NCBI GenBank assembly: GCA_045534235.1
Contig: JAZSJI010000169.1
Span: 1-5,636, forward strand
Origin: Flemingiibacterium sp045534235
GTDB taxonomy: Bacteria > Bacillota > Clostridia > Oscillospirales > CAG-272
Length of the DNA: 5,636 nucleotides
Reading direction: 5' to 3'
The notes under the pieces are model-generated. The model was given only the letters and a program-made list of their open reading frames with translations, did no database searches and was not told where the DNA came from. Made by a program: the position numbers and the translations under genes. Position 1 is the first letter of the stretch; each line of letters opens with the position of its first letter. Shown here piece after piece: positions 1 to 4,805 of this stretch.

Positions 1-104
1 ATGCTGACAAGATGACTCACGTTTCCACCGGCGGCGGCGCATCGCTCGAATTTCTCGAGGGCCTCGAGCTTCCCGGCATTGCTTGCCTTAAGGAAAAGGA
101 ATAA
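1..104 (+). CDS. pgk: Phosphoglycerate kinase, C-terminal end (partial)
   Basis: This is the last 33 codons of a gene that enters from the left edge. The in-frame codons begin at base 3 and read ADKMTHVSTGGGASLEFLEG, then LELPGIACLKEKE and a TAA stop at 102-104. The STGGGASLEFLEG block is the signature C-terminal nucleotide-binding loop of phosphoglycerate kinase, and the LPGIA tail is also typical. The enzyme transfers the acyl phosphate of 1,3-bisphosphoglycerate to ADP in the cytoplasm, giving ATP and 3-phosphoglycerate. It sits 75 bp upstream of tpiA in the same direction, which matches the common gap-pgk-tpiA glycolytic operon of Firmicutes. No strong terminator separates the two genes, so co-transcription is likely. 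Only the tail is visible, so nothing can be said about the rest of the protein. Confidence 0.93.
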   Translation, partial: ADKMTHVSTGGGASLEFLEGLELPGIACLKEKE

Positions 105-122
105 TTAAATAAAAAATCGTAG

Positions 123-143
123 GGGCGGATTCCATATCCGCCC
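123..143. repeat. Short hairpin (possible dispersed repeat) between pgk and tpiA
   Basis: GGGCGGAT (123-130) and ATCCGCCC (136-143) form a perfect 8-bp stem with a 5-base loop. The wider motif begins GTAGGGGCGG and is followed by a weak TTTT at 148-151. Without a clear U-tract it is unlikely to stop transcription between pgk and tpiA. A role in RNA processing or mRNA stability inside the operon is more plausible. From memory, hairpins starting GTAGGGGCG and closing with CGCCC recur between genes of gut clostridia. That is recollection, not something this window can show, because only one copy is present here. Confidence 0.6.
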
Positions 144-179
144 ACGGTTTTGTAGGTATATCGAAAGGAACATAATAAA

Positions 180-947
180 ATGAACAAGGCTACTCGTAAG
201 ACAGTTATCGCAGGTAACTGGAAAATGAATATGACTCCCGCAGAAACCACCGCATTTATCACCGAGCTTGCTCCTATGGTTGCAGGTAAGGACGGATGCG
301 ACGTCGTGCTTTGCGTACCGTTCGTTGACATCGCTTCTGCAGTTGAGGCGGCAAAGGGTACTAACATCAAGATCGGCGCAGAGAACGTACACTTCAAGGA
401 GTCGGGCGCATACACCGGCGAGATCTCCGCGAAGATGCTTAACGCTTGCGGTGTTGAATACGTTGTAATCGGTCACTCCGAGCGCCGTCAGTATTTCGGC
501 GAAACCGACCAGACCGTTAACCTTCGCACTCTCGCGGCTGTGAACGCAGGTCTTACCGCTATCGTTTGTGGAGGAGAAACTCTTGAACAGAGAGAGCTTG
601 GCTACACCGAAACGCTCCTTAAGTATCAGACCAAGATGGCGCTCACTAACGTTAAGCCGGAACAGCTTAAGAATATCATCATCGCGTACGAGCCTGTTTG
701 GGCTATCGGTACGGGTGTTACCGCGACCGCAGATCAGGCTGACGAGGGTAACGGCTACGTTCGCGCGGCTGTTGCGGAGATGTTCGGTGCTGATGCGGCA
801 GAGGCTGTTACCGTACAGTACGGCGGCTCGATGAACGCGAAGAACGCGACAGAGCTTCTCTCCAAGGTTAACGTTGACGGCGGACTTATCGGCGGCGCTT
901 CTCTTAAGACTGCCGACTTTACCGTAATCGTTGACACGGCTCAGTAA
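180..947 (+). CDS. tpiA: Triosephosphate isomerase
   Basis: A cytoplasmic glycolytic enzyme that interconverts dihydroxyacetone phosphate and glyceraldehyde 3-phosphate. The 255-residue length is normal for bacterial TIM. All key motifs are present: N13 and K15 in AGNWKMN, catalytic His99 in GHSERR, catalytic Glu171 in AYEPVWAIGTG followed by mobile loop 6, the phosphate-binding YGGSM at 214-218, and GLIGGASL at 235-242. The usual CVGE motif after the catalytic His reads CGGE (130-133), a Val-to-Gly change that is otherwise uncommon. The start at 180 is supported by AAAGGAA at 164-170, 9 bases upstream, and by the NWKMN motif at the usual distance from the N-terminus. The gene follows pgk by 75 bp and probably belongs to the same transcript. 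A long antisense reading frame across it is a coding shadow. Confidence 0.98.
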   Translation: MNKATRKTVIAGNWKMNMTPAETTAFITELAPMVAGKDGCDVVLCVPFVDIASAVEAAKGTNIKIGAENVHFKESGAYTGEISAKMLNACGVEYVVIGHSERRQYFGETDQTVNLRTLAAVNAGLTAIVCGGETLEQRELGYTETLLKYQTKMALTNVKPEQLKNIIIAYEPVWAIGTGVTATADQADEGNGYVRAAVAEMFGADAAEAVTVQYGGSMNAKNATELLSKVNVDGGLIGGASLKTADFTVIVDTAQ

Positions 948-959
948 ATAACGAATACT
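931..959 (+). promoter_or_regulatory. Possible promoter for the acetyltransferase gene, inside the tpiA 3' end
   Basis: A perfect -35 hexamer TTGACA (931-936) lies in the last codons of tpiA. It is followed after 17 bases by AATACT (954-959), a 4/6 match to the -10 consensus. The predicted start near 966 would place the following hairpin at the very 5' end of the message. The -35 also encodes Val-Asp-Thr in TIM, so it may be coincidence. Confidence 0.3.
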
Positions 960-966
960 AACAAGT

Positions 967-994
967 GATAGCCTTTCCAATTGGGAAGGCTATC
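967..994 (+). terminator. Hairpin after tpiA; weak terminator or 5' UTR stem-loop
   Basis: Arms 967-978 and 983-994 pair over 12 bp, with one T-G wobble, around an AATT loop (979-982). The following bases are GTTGTAAAT rather than a run of T, so this is not a classical strong intrinsic terminator. It could attenuate read-through from the glycolytic operon into the acetyltransferase gene, or act as a stabilising 5' stem if transcription starts near 966. Confidence 0.55.
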
Positions 995-1018
995 GTTGTA
1001 AATGCGGAGGATATAGTT

Positions 1019-1615
1019 ATGAGCGAGAAGCCTATAGTTCCGATAAATTGCTTCTTTCAGGGATGCTACAACCCTGCCTACGAAGCGGAAATCAAGAAGG
1101 GTAAGGACGCGTGCTACAGATATAATCAGCTCTCACCGAACGATAGGGGAGCGCAGCAGGAGATCTTATCAAAGCTGCTTGGCTCTATGGGACGTGAGGT
1201 TATAATCACACCGCCGTTCTGGTGTGATTACGGCTACAACATAACCGTGGGCGATTATTTTTACTCTAATCATAATATGATAATCACTGATGGCGCGAAG
1301 GTTACTTTTGGCGATAACGTGTTTGTTGCGCCCAACTGCTGTTTTACGACCGCGGAGCACGCAATTGATCCCGAAATGCGAAAGGCAGGCGTTGAGATAG
1401 CAAAGCCAATCACTATAGGCAACAACGTGTGGATTGGCGCAGGCTCGACTATACTCGCGGGAGCAACGATAGGCGACAATACGGTTATCGGCGCCGGAAG
1501 CGTCGTTAAGGGGGATATACCGAGTGGCGTTGTAGCGGTAGGTGTGCCGTGCAGAGTGCTTCGTGAAATTACCGAGGCGGATAAGACGAGTTATCCTGTT
1601 TACAGAGCGAAATAG
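1019..1615 (+). CDS. Maltose/galactoside O-acetyltransferase family protein (hexapeptide repeat)
   Basis: A 198-residue member of the Maa/LacA/NodL family. These cytoplasmic trimers use acetyl-CoA to acetylate sugar hydroxyls, and the true substrate is often unknown. Residues 17-60 match the N-terminal Mac domain (YNP, YNQL, LL). They are followed by PPFWCDYGYNITVGDYFYSN (65-84) and a left-handed beta-helix of hexapeptide repeats, including ITIGNNVWIGAGSTILAGA (131-149) and TVIGAGSVVKGDIP (155-168), ending in the family's VGVPCRVLREI. His114 in TAEHAIDP occupies the catalytic histidine position. The reading frame stays open upstream to GTG at 965, but ATG 1019 is preferred: GGAGG (1006-1010) sits 8 bases ahead and the extra N-terminus would run through the hairpin. 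It follows tpiA by 71 bp and ends 3 bases before a strong terminator. Family assignment is firm; substrate is not. Confidence 0.93.
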   Translation: MSEKPIVPINCFFQGCYNPAYEAEIKKGKDACYRYNQLSPNDRGAQQEILSKLLGSMGREVIITPPFWCDYGYNITVGDYFYSNHNMIITDGAKVTFGDNVFVAPNCCFTTAEHAIDPEMRKAGVEIAKPITIGNNVWIGAGSTILAGATIGDNTVIGAGSVVKGDIPSGVVAVGVPCRVLREITEADKTSYPVYRAK

Positions 1616-1618
1616 TAT

Positions 1619-1655
1619 AAAAAGCCTCCCTCGCGATACTCACGAGGGAGGCTTT
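1619..1655. terminator. Bidirectional rho-independent terminator
   Basis: A perfect 13-bp stem (1621-1633 with 1643-1655) encloses a 9-base loop. The GC-rich core GCCTCCCTCG/CGAGGGAGGC is flanked by A-runs on the left and TTT plus AT-rich sequence on the right. It ends the plus-strand acetyltransferase transcript and, read on the minus strand with a TTTTT tail, also the convergent regulator transcript whose stop codon lies 59 bases away. Confidence 0.9.
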
Positions 1656-1713
1656 ACTATATTACCGGTGAGGAATAATACAATTTACTTGCTATACAGA
1701 GATTTAGATTGCG

Positions 1714-2937
1714 TTATTTGCTGTAACCGCAGTTTTTTGCAACCTTTATAAGTCCGATTTCTTCGCTGATTTCAACACTGAGCGGAGAATCTTTCATATA
1801 GGGATTGGTTGCATCTTCAAGAGCATTTGAGTTGCCGATGATAGCATTATCTTTAAGACATAAATCAATAATATATTTCCAAATCAACTCGGTAGCTTTG
1901 TTATCTTTGTCCTTGCCGATTGCAAAAATAGCTCCGATGTCATATTTTCTTAACTCGCGCACTTCGTCAAGAACGGGCAGAGCAAGACAAACTAATTCTC
2001 CCTCAATGAACAATCCACAAGGCTGCATTCCGATATTGCCCTTGCCGTCAAAATTGATTTGTGCAGCTCTGACGTGACAATCCGCACAGCCTCCGTTTTG
2101 TTTGAAGGCTTTTATTGTTGGCATATCCTCTGCGGTCAGTGGACGGACAGACATTCCCTCATATTCGGGAACGGCAATCGAAGCGTGAGGGTAGATCATA
2201 TCGTAGCCGTATCTGCAAGTCAAGCCGAGCTTTGCAGCCTCGGCATCAAAGATTTCCCATTCGGTATCAACAGATTTGCGAACAGTAAAACGAGGATTCG
2301 GAAGCTTTGAAAAAAGCTTCAAGTAAAGCAGTGCATCTGACTCTTTTTCGCAGATAAGTGTTACCGCAGGTTCCACAGAGTTGTAATCTGAAACATATAT
2401 GAAGTGCTCAAGCGTATCGCTATCGCCAAGAGTTAAGATTTCGGATTCGGCAACAGTTATTCCAACTATATCTTCCGCATATTTCAGCGGATTGTGAGTG
2501 AAACAGAAATCAAGTGCCAAATCAATGTCGGAAACCTTCAATTCAGGAAAACTGCATCTGAAATTATTTATTGCAATTTTTCCCGATAAATCGTGCCAAG
2601 TGACAGGAACGGTGGAATATTTCTCTCGGTATTTACTTGGTGTAATGCGGTAGAAGCTTTTGAAGGCACGAGTAAAGCTTTCGGGGCTTGCATAGCCGAA
2701 ATCGAGGGCAATATCGAGAACAGTCTTCTCAGTGCGGCGAAGTTCAATTGCGCTTCTTGTCAATTTGTAAATACGGGAATATTCTACGGGGCTATATCCC
2801 GTATGCGCTTTAAATATTGAATCAAAATAGGTCAATGAAAAGCCCGCATTATCGGCAATACTTTGTAATGGTAGGTTCTCTTTTGGATGCTTCTGAATAA
2901 ATCCGATGGCTTTGTCGATTAAATTCTTATTTTCCAT
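1714..2937 (-). CDS. AraC-family regulator with N-terminal HTH and C-terminal GNAT-like domain
   Basis: A 407-residue protein. Residues 5-106 are an AraC/XylS DNA-binding domain with two helix-turn-helix units: LQSIADNAGFSLTYFDSIFK (24-43), and VLDIALDFGYASPESFTRAF (73-92) followed by ITPSKYR (98-104). It is therefore a sequence-specific DNA-binding transcription regulator. Most family members carry this domain C-terminally; here it is N-terminal. Residues about 107-260 are of unrecognised fold. From M262, VRPLTAEDMPTIKAFK resembles the opening of GNAT acetyltransferases, and LFIEGELVCLALPVL (about 309-323) resembles the GNAT core strands. The acetyl-CoA loop is degenerate (KDKDNKATELI instead of Q/RxxGxG/A), so it may sense a ligand rather than catalyse. 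ATG 2937 is supported by AAAGGAG 8 bases upstream. The gene is convergent with the acetyltransferase, divergent from mnmA, and AT-richer than either, suggesting an accessory origin. Its targets are unknown. Confidence 0.88.
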   Translation of the reverse strand: MENKNLIDKAIGFIQKHPKENLPLQSIADNAGFSLTYFDSIFKAHTGYSPVEYSRIYKLTRSAIELRRTEKTVLDIALDFGYASPESFTRAFKSFYRITPSKYREKYSTVPVTWHDLSGKIAINNFRCSFPELKVSDIDLALDFCFTHNPLKYAEDIVGITVAESEILTLGDSDTLEHFIYVSDYNSVEPAVTLICEKESDALLYLKLFSKLPNPRFTVRKSVDTEWEIFDAEAAKLGLTCRYGYDMIYPHASIAVPEYEGMSVRPLTAEDMPTIKAFKQNGGCADCHVRAAQINFDGKGNIGMQPCGLFIEGELVCLALPVLDEVRELRKYDIGAIFAIGKDKDNKATELIWKYIIDLCLKDNAIIGNSNALEDATNPYMKDSPLSVEISEEIGLIKVAKNCGYSK

Positions 2938-2962
2938 AAAGTCATCTCCTTTCTGTGGTTAC

Positions 2963-2992
2963 ATTCTACCATACAGATAGGGCATATGTCCT
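2963..2992 (-). promoter_or_regulatory. Possible second araC promoter (P2), repeating P1 elements
   Basis: On the minus strand TGTATGGTAGAAT (2975 to 2963) is an extended -10 (TGnTAGAAT). AGGACA (2992 to 2987), a 4/6 -35 match, lies 18 bases upstream. It repeats the -10 region of the upstream promoter almost exactly, 55 bp away. It could be a tandem promoter or a repeated regulator site. The -35 partly overlaps the near-palindrome GGGCATATGTCC (2980-2991). Confidence 0.35.
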
Positions 2993-3017
2993 TGCAGATA
3001 TTATTAAGTATGCAATT

Positions 3018-3046
3018 ATTATACCATACCATTGAAAAGATGACAA
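3018..3046 (-). promoter_or_regulatory. Sigma-A promoter (P1) for the AraC-type regulator
   Basis: On the minus strand TTGTCA (3046 to 3041, 5/6) is followed after exactly 17 bases by a perfect TATAAT (3023 to 3018) with an extended TGG ahead of it. The predicted start near 3011 leaves a 5' UTR of about 74 bases before the ATG at 2937. Confidence 0.75.
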
Positions 3047-3064
3047 TAAGAACACCTTAAAACA

Positions 3065-3089
3065 GGGATACCACGTGGTATCCCCTTTT
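3065..3089. promoter_or_regulatory. Perfect 20-bp palindrome between divergent promoters; operator or terminator-like hairpin
   Basis: GGGATACCACGTGGTATCCC (3065-3084) is perfectly self-complementary. A C and TTTT follow (3085-3089), with AAAA just to the left, so in RNA it would form a hairpin resembling an intrinsic terminator. No plus-strand gene lies upstream to be terminated. Its centre is about 58 bp before the predicted mnmA start and about 64 bp before the araC start, which also suits a shared operator or an insulator between divergent promoters. The sequence cannot separate these readings. Confidence 0.6.
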
Positions 3090-3097
3090 CACTTTAC

Positions 3098-3126
3098 TTG
3101 ACACGCCCGCTTAAATGTGCTATACT
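3098..3126 (+). promoter_or_regulatory. Sigma-A promoter for mnmA
   Basis: A perfect -35 TTGACA (3098-3103), a 17-base spacer, and TATACT (3121-3126, 5/6) preceded by the extended -10 element TGC (3118-3120). Transcription would start near 3133, giving a short 5' UTR of about 29 bases. This promoter also shows that an upstream in-frame GTG at 3117 cannot be the mnmA start. Confidence 0.85.
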
Positions 3127-3161
3127 ATTTACATCAAAATCCCCTTGAGAGGAGCGCAGAA

Positions 3162-4235
3162 ATGCCCGATAAAATACTCGTTGCTATGAGCGGCGGAGTG
3201 GACAGCTCGGTCGCGGCGTATCTTATAAAACAAAAAGGCGTCAACGCTGTGGGCGTGACGCTCAAGCTCTTTTCAAATGAGGATATTTCGCTTGATACGG
3301 ACAAGACCTGCTGCTCTCTGTCCGACGTCGAGGATGCGCGAAGCGTCGCGACACGGCTCGGTTTAGAGCACCACGTTTTCAATTTCAGCGATAATTTTAA
3401 AGAAAAGGTCATTGACCGTTTTGTTTCGACCTACGAGGCAGGCGGTACGCCTAACCCGTGTATCGACTGCAACCGCTTTATAAAGTGGCGTCAGCTTCTC
3501 ACCCGCGCCGACTTAATGGAGTGCACGCACATCGCAACGGGGCACTACGCCCGTATTGAGCGCGACGCATCGACGGGACGTATGTTACTCAAGCGTTCGG
3601 CGGACAGAAGTAAGGATCAGACCTACGTTTTGTGGGCGCTCACGCAGGAGCAGCTTGCACGTACCATACTTCCGCTTGGCGCACTCTCCAAAAACGAGGT
3701 GCGCGAGATAGCCGAGGCGCAGAGCTTTATCAACGCCGATAAGCCCGACAGTCAGGACATCTGCTTTGTACCCGACGGCGACTACGCAGGCTTTATCGAG
3801 CGATATACGGGCAAATCCTTCGCATCGGGCGACTTTCTTGATGCTGACGGCAACGTTGTCGGACGGCACAAGGGAATTATACGCTACACGGTAGGTCAGC
3901 GCAAGGGGCTGGGCGTGGCTATGGGCAGACCGATATTCGTTACGAAAATTGATCCTATTGCCAACACGGTAACCCTCGGCGACGAGCCGCTTCTATTTAA
4001 AAAAGAGCTTTTCGCAAACGATATAAACCTCATCGCCGCCGAGCGTATAGATGCGCCGATTCGTGTCAGCGCGAAAATACGCTACGGAACGCGCGAAGCG
4101 CTCGCAACCGTTTGGCAAACGGGCGAGGACGAGCTTCGCGTCGAGTTTGACGAGCCGCAGCGTGCGCCGACGAGAGGGCAGTCGCTCGTGCTTTACGACG
4201 GCGACACGGTAGTGGGCGGCGGTATTATTCGCTGA
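3162..4235 (+). CDS. mnmA: tRNA-specific 2-thiouridylase MnmA
   Basis: A cytoplasmic enzyme that converts U34 of tRNA-Lys, -Glu and -Gln to 2-thiouridine, activating the base with ATP and receiving persulfide sulfur from a cysteine desulfurase relay. The 357-residue length is usual. The N-terminal PP-loop is MSGGVDSSVAA (9-19). TCCS (49-52) is the low-GC Gram-positive variant. Cys103 in NPCIDCNRFIKW and Cys201 in DSQDICFVPD match the E. coli catalytic pair Cys102 and Cys199. ATGHYARI (125-132), DQTYVLW (152-158) and YTVGQRKGLG (242-251) are family landmarks, followed by the beta-barrel C-terminus. ATG 3162 is chosen because GAGAGGAG (3147-3154) lies 7 bases upstream and the next in-frame start (3117) is within the promoter. 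No cysteine desulfurase gene is adjacent, although iscS-like genes are often neighbours. It is probably transcribed alone. Confidence 0.98.
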   Translation: MPDKILVAMSGGVDSSVAAYLIKQKGVNAVGVTLKLFSNEDISLDTDKTCCSLSDVEDARSVATRLGLEHHVFNFSDNFKEKVIDRFVSTYEAGGTPNPCIDCNRFIKWRQLLTRADLMECTHIATGHYARIERDASTGRMLLKRSADRSKDQTYVLWALTQEQLARTILPLGALSKNEVREIAEAQSFINADKPDSQDICFVPDGDYAGFIERYTGKSFASGDFLDADGNVVGRHKGIIRYTVGQRKGLGVAMGRPIFVTKIDPIANTVTLGDEPLLFKKELFANDINLIAAERIDAPIRVSAKIRYGTREALATVWQTGEDELRVEFDEPQRAPTRGQSLVLYDGDTVVGGGIIR

Positions 4236-4494
4236 CGGAGCGAATAAAGGCTTCAAGCTCGCGCGGCTTTGCGTTTTCGCACACAAGTTTGTTAAAAATG
4301 CGCTCGGCCGCATCGCGGTCGTACGTTACCGTTTCGACTGCTGCACGCTCGCCGTTTACTTCGACAATAAAGCTGTAAGCGGCGCGGTGTGTGTAGTGCA
4401 CCGGCGCGAGCAGTGCGGCGCACTCGAATGATGTTGCGTTGTTAAGGTGCTTTTTAGCGTAAAAAACGGATGCTTCTATTTCATTTTGATTCAT
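4225..4494 (-). CDS. Small conserved-looking protein of unknown function (possibly DUF6514-like)
   Basis: An 89-residue soluble protein with no signal peptide or membrane segment. The start at 4494 is supported by AAAGAGG (4509 to 4503), 8 bases upstream; the open frame extends to 4542 but that stretch contains the transcription start and a palindrome. The N-terminal half is rich in Ala, His and Tyr (AALLAPVHYTHRAAYSF, 26-42). It is followed by VEVNGERAAVETVTYDRDAA (44-63) and a C-terminal helix ending LEAFIRSVSE. The pattern of a strand pair, then D-x-D-x-A-A, then helices is reminiscent of the small clostridial family DUF6514, but I regard this only as a suggestion. It has its own promoter and ribosome binding site, so it is probably a real gene. 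Its last 11 bases overlap the mnmA end tail to tail. Function unknown. Confidence 0.75.
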   Translation of the reverse strand: MNQNEIEASVFYAKKHLNNATSFECAALLAPVHYTHRAAYSFIVEVNGERAAVETVTYDRDAAERIFNKLVCENAKPRELEAFIRSVSE

Positions 4495-4521
4495 AGCAGA
4501 TACCTCTTTGTAAAATAGTAT

Positions 4522-4539
4522 CCGCATACCGGTATGTGG
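4522..4539. promoter_or_regulatory. Palindrome at the transcription start of the small minus-strand gene
   Basis: CCGCATACCGGTATGTGG is an 18-bp near-perfect inverted repeat with a perfect 12-bp core CATACCGGTATG (4525-4536). The only imperfect pair is G-T at 4524/4537. It begins about where transcription from the -10 at 4552-4547 would start. It is therefore placed like a repressor operator, or would form a hairpin at the 5' end of the mRNA. Confidence 0.5.
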
Positions 4540-4546
4540 CACTTAT

Positions 4547-4575
4547 ATGATACCACAAAACGCCCCAAAAGGCAA
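4547..4575 (-). promoter_or_regulatory. Promoter for the small minus-strand gene
   Basis: On the minus strand TTGCCT (4575 to 4570, 4/6) is separated by 17 bases from TATCAT (4552 to 4547, 5/6), with an extended TGG ahead of the -10. The predicted start is near 4540, about 46 bases before the ATG at 4494. Confidence 0.6.
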
Positions 4576-4588
4576 CAAAAATCGTGAG

Positions 4589-4607
4589 CGGATTTCGACA
4601 AAATCCG
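4589..4607. other. Small inverted repeat between the divergent promoters
   Basis: CGGATTT (4589-4595) and AAATCCG (4601-4607) form a 7-bp stem with a 5-base loop. It overlaps two CGACAA direct repeats. It lies upstream of both the aspS promoter and the small gene's promoter. No U-tract follows directly. It might be a regulator site or chance in AT-rich DNA. Confidence 0.3.
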
Positions 4608-4643
4608 ACAATCAAATTTTTAATAAAAACCGTTCGTATGCTA

Positions 4644-4672
4644 TTGCAAAATGGTGAAGTATTTGATATAAT
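4644..4672 (+). promoter_or_regulatory. Sigma-A promoter for the aspS transcript
   Basis: TTGCAA (4644-4649, 4/6), a 17-base spacer, then a perfect TATAAT (4667-4672) with extended element TGA (4664-4666). The predicted start near 4679 gives aspS an unusually long leader of about 167 bases containing a small ORF and a GC-rich inverted repeat. Confidence 0.75.
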
Positions 4673-4704
4673 AATTAGAGTAATAAAATTATGGAGGCGA
4701 TTTT

Positions 4705-4755
4705 ATGCCGCGTTTTGTACTGACCGACATTGACATCGCCCTCGCCGACAAGTAA
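4705..4755 (+). CDS. Putative 16-residue leader peptide or truncated small ORF upstream of aspS
   Basis: The ORF reads MPRFVLTDIDIALADK and stops at TAA 4753-4755. Its ATG has a strong GGAGG (4693-4697) 7 bases upstream, better than that of aspS itself, and it lies about 26 bases after the predicted transcription start, so it is likely translated. Three of 16 residues are Asp, all GAC, which is suggestive before an aspartyl-tRNA synthetase gene but is far weaker than the codon runs of classical attenuators. The stop codon falls exactly at the left edge of a GC-rich inverted repeat. If that repeat is removed with one TA copy, the frame continues for YNKKSITYRKG and ends at 4839, just before aspS. 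It may therefore be the remnant of a 27-residue ORF rather than a dedicated leader. Confidence 0.45.
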   Translation: MPRFVLTDIDIALADK

Positions 4756-4805
4756 GGTCCGAGCGCGTGCTTCGCGCTGTCGCGCGAGGGTGAGCAAAGG
4801 ACTTA
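4753..4805. repeat. GC-rich 53-bp inverted-repeat element in the aspS leader
   Basis: The ends TAAGGTCC (4753-4760) and GGACTTA (4799-4805) are inverted repeats pairing over 7 bp with one bulged G. Inside, AGCGCG/CGCGCT (4762-4767 with 4773-4778) forms one hairpin. CTTCGCGC/GCGCGAGG (4770-4777 with 4782-4789) forms a competing one. The left flank CCCTCGC (4739-4745) can also pair with GCGAGGG (4784-4790). The GC-rich block stands out sharply in an AT-rich leader. No U-tract follows, so it is not an ordinary terminator. It is either a regulatory RNA structure or a small mobile repeat bounded by TA dinucleotides. Confidence 0.5.

Noticed and set aside
105..980. Long minus-strand reading frame across tpiA (291 codons)
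   Set aside because: It is antisense to an unmistakable triosephosphate isomerase gene, has no recognisable family and no credible ribosome binding site; it is a shadow of tpiA codon use.
965..1018. Upstream GTG start for the acetyltransferase
   Set aside because: The extension would translate the hairpin, has no ribosome binding site and is not part of the Maa/LacA domain; ATG 1019 follows GGAGG at 8 bases.
3117..3161. Upstream GTG start for mnmA
   Set aside because: It lies in the extended -10 region of the promoter, upstream of the predicted transcript start, and lacks a ribosome binding site; ATG 3162 has both a good site and the family N-terminus.
4495..4542. Upstream start for the small minus-strand gene
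   Set aside because: The extra codons cover the palindrome and the predicted transcription start; ATG 4494 has a suitable ribosome binding site.
4787..4800. Possible T-box riboswitch before aspS, prompted by AGGGTG
   Set aside because: Only AGGGTG matches; the rest of the conserved T-box sequence (GGNACCGCG), the specifier stem I and a terminator with U-tract are missing.
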